Notes: generated by a model not told the origin, from the letters alone. A stretch of DNA of 64,000 bases from Poa pratensis (GCA_947311845.1 CAMZMU010000059.1:38553226-38617225), one strand, 5' to 3'. Positions 32,192 through 44,493 are shown, numbered from the stretch's first letter. Program-made: numbers and translations.

Positions 32192-34239
32192 CTTTGACTG
32201 ATGTTGCGACGTTGAGGATGGCAATGATGCGTGTGGCCATGCCGGCAAGGAAGGAGTCGATTAAGGGATTAGAGGAAACTCATCTTGTCTCTTTCAAACG
32301 GGTGCAAGCAAAGAAAAAAGTCATGCTGTTTCTTTGAAGAGGTTAACCTAACGGGTATAGACAAGTTGGTATAGGATTGGAGGGGGCAGATGTGTTTTTA
32401 TGTAATGGCAAAGGTGGATATTCTTATTTTACTTAAATCTAACAGCTACAGTTTTCAGTTTGTTAAATGAACAATTAGATGTTTTTTCTTTTGTGGGAAC
32501 TAGCATAGTGGCCCTTGCAAACACGAGGGCGTCATTTTAGTTTGCCATGAGTATTAAGTTACTTATAGTTGTCATATGCATATATTTTATCCTCCTACTT
32601 ACCCTATTCATTGGAAAGTACCCAACATTTAGACATGGACACATCTCTATAAGTTTTACTTTGACCTTTGTTTTTAATGATTGTGTTGCTAAGTAATAAC
32701 AAATTAAATTATGAACATTTTTATAGCACGAGCAACATGGCTGTCTAGAAAAAATGATTCATTTTTTTATCTACACGTGCATTGTAAAAAAAATCCTTTA
32801 GTAGTACTACGAAAGCCACAAACAAACATGAATAAGAAGGGGATACAGGATATCCCTATCTTAACCCGCGGGTAGGAGGCAAAACTTCCTATAGGATTCC
32901 ACTATAAATGACCGAATACCTCACCGTGGTAACACATGACATGATCCATTATATCCACCGATGAGAAAACCCCATTGTATGCATTGTATTTCTCCAAAAA
33001 AAAAAAGGCCAATCGACTCTACCATAGCTTGCAGATAAATCAAACTTGTACGCACAGAAGGAAGAATTATAGAAATGTACTGATCAATGCAGAATAGCAG
33101 TGGGTATTTCGCCCAACCACGGGTTGTCGTGTTCACCACAGAGACTAGGCGACAATTATCAAGCTTCAGCTAAAGCTAAATCACAATATAAAGGTGGACT
33201 TGCAGGAATTTAAATGTTGTCTTTTTGTAGTTTTTGATTTAGAAATTAACACTAAGCAGAGCTACTAATAATCAAAGATACACAAGCACTAACATGTGAA
33301 GACGCATATACACGAGCATATATGAGGATGAGAAAGAAGCAGATTTATTAGACAGGGATAGAAAACATCACTAGGCACAGGTACAAATATATATCCCGTT
33401 CACAAGCATATGCGTACCACACAGGTCACTTACAAATTTGGTAGTTAACACGCACACAAACACTTATGCAACACAGGATTCACGAGTTCAAAAAACAAGC
33501 ACAAATACTTAATCTAAACAAATCACTACAGCTCACGCTATTAAGGTTCTCGGAAATTGCAGGGAAATTAGAAAGAGAGAAAGAGGAAGGGATTGAGTGG
33601 AATCAACCCAAGGATTGCTTCAGTTGGTGAAGAGCAACACGAAGGGAGCTGGATGGAGAGCAGCAGCTGGTGGCGTTGAGGAGAAACAGCAGCACGTGGT
33701 CTTGGGAAGGATCAGCAGCAGTGGGATTGAGGTAGAGCAGCAGCAGGGGCAGTAGGGGAAGCAGAGCTTGACGTCGTCGCCGTCTCTGGATCGCTGGTGA
33801 AGAAGAGCTGCAGGGCGTCTCAGGGCAGTAGCTTGTAGCGGTGGTATGGTGGAGCCGTGGTGGCGTGGAGATGCAGCAGCCGGTCGCGATGGCGCGCCGC
33901 CATGCCTGCCTGGCCGCGGCGGCCGGCAGTGGAGAAGAAGCTGGGGATTAGGGAAAGGAATTGCCAGGCCTGCCTTCCAATGGAGGCTGCAGCTAGGGAT
34001 TTAACTCCCGATCTGATCTGGTTCTTTTGCATACGTGTCCCTCCACTTCTCTTCTTTCTTCACAAGATCATCCCTCCATTCTTCAGCTAGCCCCTTGATA
34101 TATTGGTACATCAGCAGTTTTGTCCAGAATAAGAAGAATATGTGCCTTGTCGCACGAATCTGCAGAAAATAGTAGCAAGAATATAAATATGTTCATTTAG
34201 GCATTATTCTTGCATTTAACAATTATATATAGTCCAATT
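32192..34239. other. Intergenic stretch, no gene recognised
   Basis: AT-rich to about 33540. Then comes a GC- and CAGCAG-rich part (33600-33960) that on the minus strand resembles a retroelement or gene leader rich in CTGCTG. No ORF has a recognisable domain and no LTR or TIR boundaries are visible. Confidence 0.4.
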
Positions 34240-36095
34240 GACCAATGAAACAATATAAAATCTTAAGAAAATGGCAGCTAAAAGGGTATAAATATGATGT
34301 ATATCATGTACCATGCTTTATAAAATGCAAACTTCAAAGGCCAAGAGCGCATTGTCTGTTATCATTCTCCCCTGGAAAAATGCACTTTGATATTTTGAAA
34401 TATTTCACCAAGCTCGGGCCGAATTATATTTACCAAGAAATTTGAAACCACCTTGTAGATAACATTACACAACCTAATAGGACGAAAATTGTTAAGCTCA
34501 ATTGGGTTATAAATATTTGGAAATAACATGTCGACATGTCATAGTCCTAGCCTGAATAAACACAGTCGCAAGGAATTTCTTCATCACTTTAGTCACATCA
34601 CCTTTCATGAACTCCTAGTTTTTTTTTATAAAACATGCAGGAAACCATCCAATTCAATAGCTTTAATATAACCAATCTGGAAAAGAGCAACATGTTAAAA
34701 TGCGTTACACAATTGATCATTCATATCAACAATAACTTGTTCCGGAATAAGAGAGGTTATGGCATCACAATTTAGGGACAGATCAGGAGTATAGAGGGAT
34801 TTAAAATATGACAGTCATAAGCTTCGTCTCTGCGGGAACCATATGGATCACTCCGCTTGTTTATTGTAGCTTAGCAAAAAAAAAACGAGCATGCCAAAAT
34901 GACTTCTGGTGAAAAATAAATTGGTGTTACAATCACCTTCTCTAATCAAATCAATATGGGACCTTTGCAAACATAACATTTCCTCCCTACATAACATTCA
35001 TTAGATCACTAGTATCTCAAATCGCTCAACCATTAGTTTCATGATCAAATCGCTCAACCATTAGTTTCATGAAGGCGTTTCAGTTTATCTCGTAGCTAGG
35101 AGAGATCTCTACTAACATTGCCAAATTTTCTTCTCCCCGAGATTCTAAATTACGCATGAGCATCTAGATGCCCGTGGTGATCGACGCCATGTTAGTAAGT
35201 TTCCTAATGTCCCTCCATCCTGTTTCTATCAAAAAAAATCCATAGCCGGATCCCTCTCCAAAAAAAAATCATATTGCATGCATCTATTCTTATGGGCCTG
35301 TCGCACCTCCTTTGCCATTTTTAAGAGGATATGGCAACGAACACAGAGATAATAAGCTCACAAACGAATATTCAAAAAATATCCCACCAACTATTATTAC
35401 TCCCTCCGATCCCTTAAAAGATTCGTACGAAAACAACCTAGCTAGTATAACTGGTACGTATGGCATGCGACGCTTTTTTCGGATCGGAGGTTAGTACCAA
35501 CTATTACCTGAAAATTTATCACGTAACATGTTTTAAGATAAACCGGAGGACAACGGTCATTAGGCTCACAAACTTGAAAACTGTCCCAGAAGCTAGCCAG
35601 CCAGAGATTCCGCCCATGGTCACGTTGAGAAGTGTTCATACTGCCATAATGCCTCATTAAAAACTCCAATTACCATTCACGGTAATAAGGAAGCAGGCTT
35701 GTGTACTGAGAGGTGACACCACATCCGATGACGATGATTCGTGCGTGCTTCACCATAGACAAAGGTAACATGAAATAGAGGCTCTTCAATAGAAGCAAAA
35801 AATATGAGCATGAATAAGCCTTTCATTTGTATTCTTAATTTCCACCTGTCAATTTTCATGCCCAAATAAAGCTAGTCCTCCACTCAGACCGTCACTATCC
35901 ACACTGATGAATTCTCATAGCCCCAAAAGGCTATAAAGTTAACAAACACGGTCACTCTGTCGGCGAGTTTCACACATGAATACTAGCTAGGAACCATGTG
36001 ACTTCAGATGGATAAGGAGATTGCAAAGATTTGTGGAGTTCCCAATGCCGCAACATTTCCAACCGAAGCAAATCATTGATTCTGGCGGTCACCCT
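34240..36095 (-). pseudogene. L1-type LINE remnant: endonuclease and reverse transcriptase (unit 2)
   Basis: Minus-strand order is as in a plant L1 ORF2. MICFGWKCCGIGNST near 36090 starts the endonuclease. FHVTFVYGEARTNHRHRMW lies at 35700-35800. A RT region follows at about 34250-34820, with DLSLNCDAITSLIPEQ, LFQIGYIKAIELDGF, then PIELNNFRPIRLCNVIYKVV and QSAFFQGRMITDNALLAFE. These match the plant LINE RT series (LF.IGP.KAPGPDGF, L..FRPISLCNV.YKV, QSAFVPGR.ITDNALLAFE). Several stops and frameshifts break it and the catalytic FADD block is not present. Unit 1 keeps only the endonuclease half. Confidence 0.85.
35400..35494. mobile_element. Stowaway-like MITE
   Basis: It starts CTCCCTCCGATCC after TA (35398-35399) and ends GGATCGGAGG.. 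before TA at 35495-35496. Only unit 2 has it. Confidence 0.75.
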
Positions 36096-36734
36096 CGAGA
36101 TATTTCGCCGATTTCGAAGATGCGCCAGAAATTGAAGCACCTTCAGTTCTCATGTGTATGTTTTTATCTTTATCCACTTAATTACCATTCCCCCTCAACC
36201 CATCAACCAACATTGTCGAGGACCAGTTATCGCCAAGGTACCACCTGGGTACACTAGTGGAAACAGGGCCACTGGTCCCGGGTCGTAAGGGCCTCTAGTA
36301 CCGGGTGTCCACCCGGGACTAGCAAGGCGACACTAGAGGCCCCCCCTCTAGTACCGGGTCCGTTACGACCCGGAACAACAGGCTCCCACGTGGCCGCCGA
36401 GGCGCGGGCGTGGTGGAGGACCTCTAGTCCCGATTGGTCATACGACCCGGGACCAAGGACCTCACACGTGGCAGCTTGTAATTTTTTGTTTTTTCCCCAA
36501 TTTAATATTGAAATGGTGCAAAAAAATATGCGTTTAATTAATTAAAAACAGAAACTACATATAACATATCAAAATGTTCATAAATAAAAATATGTTCACG
36601 TCTATCCGGTTACATGGAGGTGCTCATAACCGGGACTAGAGCCCGTCTATTCGATTACACGTGTGTGGAGATCATAACCGGGACTAGAGCCCGTCTATTC
36701 GGTTACACGGGAGATCATAACCGGGACTTCACCG

Positions 36735-39700
36735 CTATTCTCCATTGTATTTTCCTTTTGTAGGTATGACTTCGCTGAGCAGAAACCCCGCAAGTTCCTC
36801 TGCTAGTGCTTGAAAGCGCTTCTTTAGTGGCATACTCTCGCGCAATGGCTCTGCCTATAAAAGAAGGAGATCAATACGAATATTAATCATGACTATCAAA
36901 AATTATGAATGACACTGGAGATCAATTGATGAATATGATTGTTCACGTACGTCTAAAATTTCTTTGGGTCCCGCTCAGTGACCGAACGACGAATCCACTC
37001 GCAAACGAAATATCCACAGAAATTGGTCCCCTGTGGTTGCCTCTCGATCCACTTTACGAGAATAGAATTCAATCAAATCATAGTCAACATATAGTGGTAT
37101 TGAAAACAATAAATAAAGAGATGCGTGAACCTAGCTAGACCGTACTACCTACCTGTGGGTGAACAAAAGTCAGCTGTTCTTCAAATGAACCTGAACCCTT
37201 TGTCCTCGCTTTGAATTGTTTCCAAACCCTGCCGGCAAAAAAAAGAATAAATGAGTTATTAGTTGCTTGATATCTCTGAAATCAATAAGAGAGACTGATA
37301 TAGTGCGATAATGTTTGAAATTACCTTTGGAGCGTATCTAGAATGCTTTGGTACCTCTCCTCAGGCCAGTCCAATGAGTCGTAGACTTGAACTCTTGATC
37401 TATCAACTTCAATGACTAGCAGAATGTAATGATCGCTGCGCATGATTATATACACGTCAGTAACTCATCAGTTACACTTAATTTGTACAAGCGAGTAACA
37501 CTCTCTTACCTGAAGAAGTAAGGAAACATTATCTCCGTGTTGAAATGTTGCTTCATTAGGGTATTTAGCAAGTTCTTCTCCGTGTCCTTCACGTGGTTTT
37601 TTAGTGTCCTTGCATTAACTCGTACTGGGTTAACGAACCCAAAGCCATAGATGCCCTTTCTACCACATTCATCACTCTTCATTCTGCATAATACCGTAGT
37701 GAGCATAATTAGCGATGGCAATGAACGAGCTGAGAGCTAAAGACTTTATCTTTTTTGGAAATAAATGAATTGAATCACTTACAGACAGTAGGCACCGACG
37801 AGAGCCAAGTCGAGGGAGTCAAGGTTGTATAAGTACCAGAGTTCTTCGAGCTGAATTGTGAACATGTCTTCACCCGCGAAATGATTTTTTGTAACTTTCA
37901 CACAGATCAAAAATTCATCAAATTGCTTTGTGGTTTTCATGTACCAACTATGGAGTTGTCGCATACATGTCGGTAGACACTTTATCTGATCACCTCGCAG
38001 CAGGGACCTCCCCCATTTCCATTTCCATGAATCATCTACATCAGACGGAAAGAGATTTTCGTTGTCCAGTTGAGCAAGAGTAATACCAGCATCTGCAGCA
38101 AAGTCCTTCTTCAAGGATAAAGTAGGAATTAGGTCCGTCACGGAGCCATGACCACTGGGTATAACTACGAGCGGGGCTATCGACTGGTTTGCCTGTTGTC
38201 CGAGCTGGGCAACGTCTCTTTTCCCTCTGGCACTACTACTTCTCGTCTTGGGAGAGCTACTACTTTTACTCAGAGCTCGTAAATAGTTATCTGGCTTATT
38301 TTTCTCATATTGCGATGGTTCCGTGATGAATCCAATAGCCCACTTGTTTTCCTTTGCAGTAAATGTTTGCTTTTCCTCGGGCTTTTTCCGTGCAAGCTGT
38401 CTTTTTGTGTCTGCATCCACCCACGCATCCAATTGCTCTTTAGTCATGTCGCAAGCTCTGAGGTCGTCAAGGCTTTTGGGTACTTTTGGGAGGGGCGAAC
38501 GTCGGGGGTCTCGCCCGAATCCCATGGACGACGAAGTGGCGCCCTTCCTATGTCGGGGCTCAGGAGTCGGCTCATGCGGCGGCGGAGTCGGCTCATGCGG
38601 CGGTGGAGTGGCTCATGCAGCGGCGGAGTGGGCTGACGCAGCAGTGGAGTCGGCTCACGCGGCGGTGGAGTCGGCGCACGCGGCGGCGGAGACGACTGAT
38701 GCGGAGGCGACTGATGGTTGTCGTCCCCTTCATCGTCATCAGGTGGTGAATCGTGAATTGGCGGAGACGATGGTGGCCTTGGCGCCCAGCCTTCAAACTT
38801 GATGTATTTCTTCCGCCATAGAATTAGACCACCCACGACGTCCCCTAGCACCGACTCATCATCAGCTCTTGGGAACTCAAGGTTCAGTGATTCATATCCT
38901 TGTACAACTTGATCCACGCCGACACGAGCATATCCATCTGGAATGGCATTGCCAAGCCACGATGCTGTAGAGTCAATGGAGAATGCATAGCCGTCCGCCA
39001 CCTTCGTGGATAAGTTAAATACTGGGACATGCAGCTCACAAGTTGTTTTCTCCGTGATATAATCCACGGGGTAACTTGTCTCATCATCACCGACCATAAC
39101 CGAGGAAGCCACGCTGCTTCTGCGATGCGATGGGCCGCCTTGACTCGCTTGTTCCAGCTGAAGAGTTGGCGCCCCTTGCTCGCGCATTTGATCTATTTGC
39201 TTCTGCTGCTCCTTATAGAGAGCAACCATCTGGTCATGATTTCTTTCTAAGATCATCAACCGGTCTGATTCCTGCTGCTCCTTCCTCCTCTTTGCTCTCA
39301 ATCGGCTTCTATAAGAGGCACGGTCCTCGGGAAACCCTTCAATCCACGGCACTTCTCCTAAGCCTCGTGTTGATCCTCCTTTTTCTTTGGTCCCGAGGGC
39401 CTCTGACAGCTCGTCCTTCTCTCTGTCGGAAATAAACTTTCCCTCTTTAGACTTGGCAATTAAGTCAATAATTTTTTTTGGGCTCCGTTGACTACTTTGC
39501 TTTCATCAATTATTAACTCCCCTGTTTCCATGTCATACTCCCCTCCATGCGCAAGTAGCCAATTCCTTATCCTTCTGTCCCATTCCTCTGTGACCGGGGT
39601 GAGCCCTTTTGCACGCAACTCGGACTCAATTTTTTCCCACTTAGGCTCGGCAACTCGGTAGCCACCTGGCCCCATCTTATGGTGATACTTCTTTTTCGCT

Positions 39701-40477
39701 GCATTATTCTTATTCGTTTGCGACCTTTTCTTAGCTCGTTCTGATTTCTTGTACTCCAGAAATGCAGGCCAGTGAGGCCGCTGCCTCTCTCGTGTGCCGG
39801 TGAAATCCGGAAGTTTCCCATCTTCTTCCCACTCACGGAATAATTTGTTCTTGTAGTTATTGAATTGTTGAGCCATCTTCTTAAGAGCGAAATGCTTGAC
39901 TTTGTCCGTCATTTTTTTTGTCTTCACCTCATCTTCCAAGACCGGTAGGGTGAAATGTGCAATGAGCTTGTTCCAAAGCACATCTTTGGTTCTCTTGTCG
40001 ACGTAACTAACTCCCTCTAACTTTGGCTTAATCCATTCCTGAGTGCTGATATAAACGTTGTCCCTGACAGTGACTCCGCATTGATGCACAAACTTAACTG
40101 CGTTCGGCACGGGTGCCAGTGGTTGGCCAGTAGTTGCATTCACCTCGTCAATTGTGAGATGCTCATCTTTGCCCATCCCTTGGGCATGGCCTCGTTTAGT
40201 GGTTTGGTTCGATGCGGAGGTCTAAAAATATGAAACATGTGTGAATACATATATATGCACAAATCAGTTATTGCATCTGCTCAACATAGGCTTAATATAC
40301 CTCGCCAGACGGCGTGGGTCCACCAATTTCCGAGTCCTCATCTTCAGCTCCTTCCGCGGGATGCCGAAATTCATCTTCAGCTCCTTCTGCGGGATGCCGA
40401 AATTCACCGGGTTCACAAATGTAGGAAAGTAGCTCTTCTTCCCCTTCTCTCGTTGCGAAGGGAGCATCGATATCCAT
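36735..40477 (-). pseudogene. CACTA ORF1 with Ptta/En-Spm domain and C48 (Ulp1-like) protease tail, frameshifted
   Basis: Exon reading by eye: 40477-40301 (MDIDAPFATREGEEELLSYI...), 40221-37783, 37683-37510, 37435-37325, 37228-37153, 37051-36953 and probably 36850-36735, with GT..AG borders. The exon-2 segment at 40176-39460 is the plant transposase Ptta/En/Spm-type domain (GVTVRDNVYISTQEWIKPK, HFALKKMAQQFNNYKNKL). A Pro-rich linker and then a protease-like end follow, with DHYILLVIEV (His), VYDSL (Asp) and QGTNFCGYFVCEW (Gln/Cys), the Ulp1/C48 catalytic pattern. Three breaks are visible. An A8 run at about 39471-39478 needs nine A to stay in frame. One base is missing near 38609 in the PTPPPHEP repeats. 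A TAG lies at 36953 before the last exon. In the family it assists transposition and may bind the subterminal repeats. This copy should not make a full protein. Confidence 0.8.
40355..40420 (-). repeat. 33 bp tandem repeat in ORF1 exon 1
   Basis: The 11-residue segment EFRHPAEGAED occurs twice in succession in the N-terminal acidic region of ORF1, encoded by two adjacent 33 bp units. Confidence 0.85.
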
Positions 40478-41084
40478 TGTTTAACTAATACAAAAAAAAG
40501 ATAAAACAATAATAGCATTAGTACAATAATTCAATATACAAATATGCAACAAAAACAATTTAATATTGCATCTAAAGAAAAAAAATTCAAAAAAAACTTA
40601 GGCTGCTGTCCCAATCCCAGCCCAGCCCAAATTTGGGCCAGAACCTGGTCAAAGGTGGCCACCGTGGTCATCGCTGGCCCACCTGCCAGCGCCTACCCGC
40701 CCCACCGCCACGTGTGACCGCCCACTGGCCACGCGTGGTCAATGCTGGCCCACCCGCCAGCGACCCAGTTCTGACCCCGCCGCCCTGCCTCGTGTTCCCG
40801 CCCCGCCTCGTCTTCACCTCCCCGCCTCGTGTTCCCACCCGGCCGCCTCGCCTTCACCCCCCGTGGTCAATGCGGAGCACGAACAGCCCCCCCCACCCGG
40901 AGTCAATGCTCCTGGCCCACTTGCCAGCGACTCGGGCGCTGGCCCACCCGACGGTTCCCCTCCCGACGGTCCTGGTCTTTAAAAAGGGACGCGCCCGTGC
41001 GGATGTGGACACTCCACTCCGCTCCGCCCCCACGGTTCCCCTCCTCCCGACGGTTCCCCTCCGCCCGTCCAGTGCCCTCGCCGC

Positions 41085-42029
41085 CATGTCGCGCTGGTTC
41101 GGGAAGTCCCCGAAGAACGAGACCGGCGAGTCCTCCAACCGTCGCCGCGCTTCTCCACCGCCTCCACCGCCGGTGGCCTTGGGCGTCGTTCCGAGGGCGT
41201 GCGGAGGACCGCGCCACCGGTGCGGGTCGCCCACGCACCCGACGCGCCGCCACGAACCTCCACCACCACCGCTGGAGGGAGGAGGATCCGGCGCCGGCGC
41301 TACGTGCCGGAGCCGGAGTGCCAGTGGCACTGGGACAACGCCGCCACGCTGGAGTGGAACGACGTCCACCTCCCCGAGGGCTGGCACCTGAACCCGCAGA
41401 GGATTCCGGTGCCGGCGGTCCCGCTCCCTAGGAGGCAACCGGCGCCGCCTCCTCCCTCCGGCGCTCCGCAACGACCCCGTCTACGCGGCGGACTCCCCTC
41501 ACTGGGAGCAGTGGCTCAAGGACGAGCACGAGGACCGCCGCCACTCCTACTTTGCCCCGGCGCCCCGCGCCGTCCAATCCGCCTACCCAGCGCTGCCCGA
41601 CCCGCTGTGGTTCGAGGAGGAGGTCCCCGAGGACGACGACGACCCGGAGATGCAGGCCGCCTACGAGGCCTCCAACCGCACCCTCGTCGAGGACGAGATC
41701 AAGAGGTGGGAGAAGGTGAGGACCGTGGCCGCGGCCGCGGCCTGCTGCCGCCGCCGCCGCCAATGCAGCAGGAGTACGACCCGGACGAGGTCGAGCCGTG
41801 GCACTACGACATGGAACGCGAGCAGGAGCAGGAGCAGGATCTTCCGCCGCCGCCTCCTCTGCCCACCGGCCTCGTTGGCCAGTCCTGTGTCTTTACCGGC
41901 GGGAGCTGGGAGGCGCCACGGGAGCAGGAGCAGGAGGCGCCACCGGAGCAGCAGGAGGCGCCACCGCAGCAGCAGGCGCCACCGCAGCAGCTCTGGACCC
42001 CGCCGCCCTTCTACATCCTCGACGACTAG
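41085..42029 (+). pseudogene. Captured-type Pro/Arg-rich gene inside the CACTA, frame-broken
   Basis: The ATG at 41085 gives MSRWFGKSPKNETGESSNRR. After a shift the frame reads RYVPEPECQWHWDNAATLEW and NDVHLPEGWHLNPQRIPVPA. After another shift near 41427 it reads NDPVYAADSPHWEQWLKDEH and DPEMQAAYEASNRTLVEDEI, then returns to the frame ending APPQQLWTPPPFYILDD-stop at 42029. This order is that of a grass protein often carried by CACTA elements, of no known function. At least three frame changes mean it is not translatable as it stands. It runs opposite to the transposase genes. The start is preceded by GC-rich sequence with direct CGGTTCCCCTCC repeats. Confidence 0.55.
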
Positions 42030-42634
42030 GCGGCACCGGCACCGGCACCGGCACCGGCGACCCTCCCCCCCCCTCCAATGTAATGGCCTTATCAATGGCC
42101 TCCCCCCCCCCCAATGTAATCGGCCAGTGGCCTATAACTATAATGAAATCGGCCCCTTTAGGCCCTAAAAATTTGTTCGTGTTTGCCAACTCCGGCGCCG
42201 GCCCCGTGGTTAGGGTCCGCCGCCACCGCCGCACGCTAGATCTGAGAGAGGGAGAGAGTAGTTGGTCGGGGAGGACGAGCTCACCGCGTGGGTCGGGGGG
42301 CGAGCTTTGCTTGCTCGGGGACGACAAAATTGCTCGGGGGAAGAGCGGGGACGGCCGCGCCCGGAGCAGGAGCAGGACGGCGACCCACGGTGAGGGCGGC
42401 AGCGGCGCGGGAACGAAATCCGGCAGCCTGGCGGCGCAGGGGGCAGCGTCGTCTGGAGCCCGGAGGCGGAGCGTCGATTTGCTGGACTTGGGCAAATTTT
42501 CGGCCCGAGCCACTAGAAGTAGCGCCAAAAAGGCCTCTAGTACCGGGCCGCCCGGTACTAGAGGTCCCTCAGGGCCGCGAAAATTTGCGTGCCAAGCCCA
42601 GTGGACCTGTAGTACCGGGTGGTCGCACGGCCCG

Positions 42635-43075
42635 GTACTAGAGGTTAATTTTTTTTAATTTTCTGGTTTCTTACTTTTTTATATCTTTTGATTTACTTGT
42701 CTAAATTAAGTAAAAATTGCTTTCATTTTCCTGTTTTCTGTTTTGGTTTAAAATGAAGTATCACATGCGCTTGGTTTTAAATTAAGTACTACATACGCTT
42801 AATTTAAAATCAATTCAAAAATTTATAAATCAAGTACTACATTCCGCCACCGCCATACGCTTGATTTCATTGACATGTCTGTCTTGTCCTCCAGACTATA
42901 AATTATATAAAAGTTTAATAAATTATTACACATCATGAACAACATCCCTATTTAGTCTTCGCTTTTTCTTTTTGTGAGACCCTTTCTTCTGATCGCTCCG
43001 TAACCATGGACAAGGGTCTGCATATAACTTGAGACTTGGGTCAGTGGTCACTTTGAAGGGCGGAATTTCATGAAA
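42635..43075 (-). repeat. Duplicate of the TNP2 3' end and downstream sequence
   Basis: This matches 44505-44852 (GTACTAGAGGTTAATTTTTT, TACATTCCGCCACCGCCATA, then the codons for the last ~40 residues of TNP2 including DPSLKLYADPCPWLRSDQKK on the minus strand). An internal stretch at about 42690-42815 differs. It ends at CGGAATTTCATGAAA, where the real gene continues into codons and this copy continues into a tandem repeat. It is a truncated gene end, not a gene. Confidence 0.85.
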
Positions 43076-43502
43076 TGAGAGTTTCCACCTAGAAGAAATG
43101 GGTTAATACACGAAATGAGAGTTTCCACCTAGAAGAAATGGGTTATAGCTAGGGAACCCGAATGTTTTGTGTTTGAGCGCCACTTCGATCCAAGCAGCGG
43201 TAAGACGTCTCTGATGATCTGCAACCGGCCGCAAGACATCTCTGATGATCTGCAACCGTTTGGAACGGTCGCAGGTCATCAGAGACGTCTTGCCGCTGGT
43301 TGCCCAAAGATGCCTTTCCGAGTGACGCTGGAATGTTTTGTGTTTGAGCGCCACTTCGATCCAAGCAGCGGCAAGACGTCTCTGATGATCTACAACCGTC
43401 CGGCAACACATCTCTGATGATCTGCAACCGTTTGGAACGGTCGCAGGTCATCAGAGACGTCTTGCCGCTGGTTGCCCAAAGATGCCTCTCCGAGTGACGC
43501 TG
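43076..43502. repeat. Tandem and inverted repeats next to the TNP2-end duplicate
   Basis: Two units of 171 and 172 bp (43160-43330 and 43331-43502) start GAATGTTTTGTGTTTGAGCG. Each contains AAGACGTCTCTGATGATCT and, inverted, AGGTCATCAGAGACGTCTTG, so each unit can fold into a hairpin. A shorter 34 bp repeat, ATGAGAGTTTCCACCTAGAA..., precedes them at 43074-43145. Confidence 0.85.
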
Positions 43503-43666
43503 GAATGTTTTGTGTGTGAGTAACCTGTCTGAGGAGGGGGGCTATATATAGGGTACGTGTGCTTCTTTAGTCCCGGTTGGTAACACCAACCGGGTCATGT
43601 GGCTCACGAAGTGGTCGTGATACTGCTGATCCAACAGCTCACAATCCCTCAAAAGAAACACACCCC

Positions 43667-44493
43667 TGATCCAACGTCTCACAAGCGCTTGAAAGAAACA
43701 CACGATCCGTGTGCTTCTTTAGTCCCGGTTGGTGTTACCAACCGGGACTAAAGGCGGGCTTTGCGGTCACGACACGTGTCCTCCCCCAGCGTTGCCCTGG
43801 GCACGTGTCCTCCCCCAGCGCTGCCCTGTAGGTCTTTATATATTGTCGCCGACGGGGTAAACCCTAATCCAACATTCCTAGCCACGAACGCATCGTCTCC
43901 ACGAGATGGATCCGCCACGCCCGCCGCAGCGCCTTCTGGACGAGGTCGAGCGTGCTCGGCAGAGCGCGCTTGGGCGCAACCGCGGGAGCCTATCCCGCCG
44001 TATGCCCACGAGCCCGGCGTGGAGAGGAATGCCCAGCTACCGGCCTCCTGCTCCACCAGGTGCCGCCGCACCTCCACCTGGCGCCGCTGCACCTCCACCA
44101 GGCGCCGCCGCTCCTCCCGCGGAGGAGGAGGACGGACTTCGACTGGAGCGACGACGGGGAAGAGGGTTGTGGGTTGCAGATACAGGAGGCCATGGCAGCC
44201 TCCTTCCAGTCTGTCCGCGACTACCCTGTCCAGCGAGCAAAGACTTCCTACCAGCTCAAGGCGAAGGAGGCTTCCGAGCTGGATTGGGCGCTGAAAGACT
44301 CATCCTCCATGGATCTTGCCCTCCGCCGCAAACGTGCGCGCGAGAACCGGGCGGCCGCCCACGGGGCTGGCTCCTCCCGCCGTTCCCCCTAATCCTACGG
44401 CCTTCGAGCCAGCAAGTCTGTTTATGTAGAATAATGTTGGTGATGTTGGATCAGGGGTGTGTTTCTTTCAAGCGCTTGTGAGACGTTGGATCA
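43667..44493. repeat. Inverted-repeat-flanked module inside the CACTA
   Basis: A 37 bp arm at 43667-43703 (TGATCCAACGTCTCACAAGC...) is repeated in inverse orientation at 44457-44493. Between them are a palindrome CTTTAGTCCCGGTTGGT / ACCAACCGGGACTAAAG (43717-43733 and 43737-43753), a TATA-like TTTATATATTG (43836) and the gene relic at 43906. The layout looks like a small fold-back or CACTA-derived element inserted in, or copied into, the larger transposon. Confidence 0.65.
43906..44392 (+). pseudogene. Captured-type gene in the inverted-repeat module, one frameshift
   Basis: The ATG at 43906 reads MDPPRPPQRLLDEVERARQS, then three repeats of PPGAAAP. The better-looking continuation is in the next frame: RTDFDWSDDGEEG, LQIQEAMAASFQSVRDYPVQ and ASELDWALKDSSSMDLALRR, ending at the stop 44390-44392. 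The switch falls within the Pro/Ala repeats (about 44060-44130). There is no known domain. A TATA-like box lies 70 bp upstream. Family membership is uncertain. I infer transposon-borne cargo from position and style. Confidence 0.45.

Larger units (their letters stand above)
27966..36248. repeat. Tandem duplication unit 2, split by later insertions
   Basis: The left end joins unit 1 at GAGGTACGCCGCCGGAATGG, inside MADS codon sequence. The right end lies just before the CACTA element at 36252. Homology to unit 1 is continuous except for 29244-34894, which is unique to unit 2, and the Stowaway at 35400-35494. Confidence 0.8.

Noticed and set aside
33366..33372. CACTAG at 33366 as the missing CACTA terminus
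   Set aside because: It lies to the right of the terminus at 32068, does not continue like the GTACAGAACGACAC end, and has no subterminal repeats.
40633..41471. ORFs of 96-252 codons in the GC-rich block of the CACTA on both strands
   Set aside because: They are alternative frames of the captured-type gene and its GC-rich leader. Only the frames reported match a recurring protein pattern.
43160..43502. CRISPR-like array
   Set aside because: Two long tandem units with internal inverted segments in a plant transposon. There are no short repeats with unique spacers.
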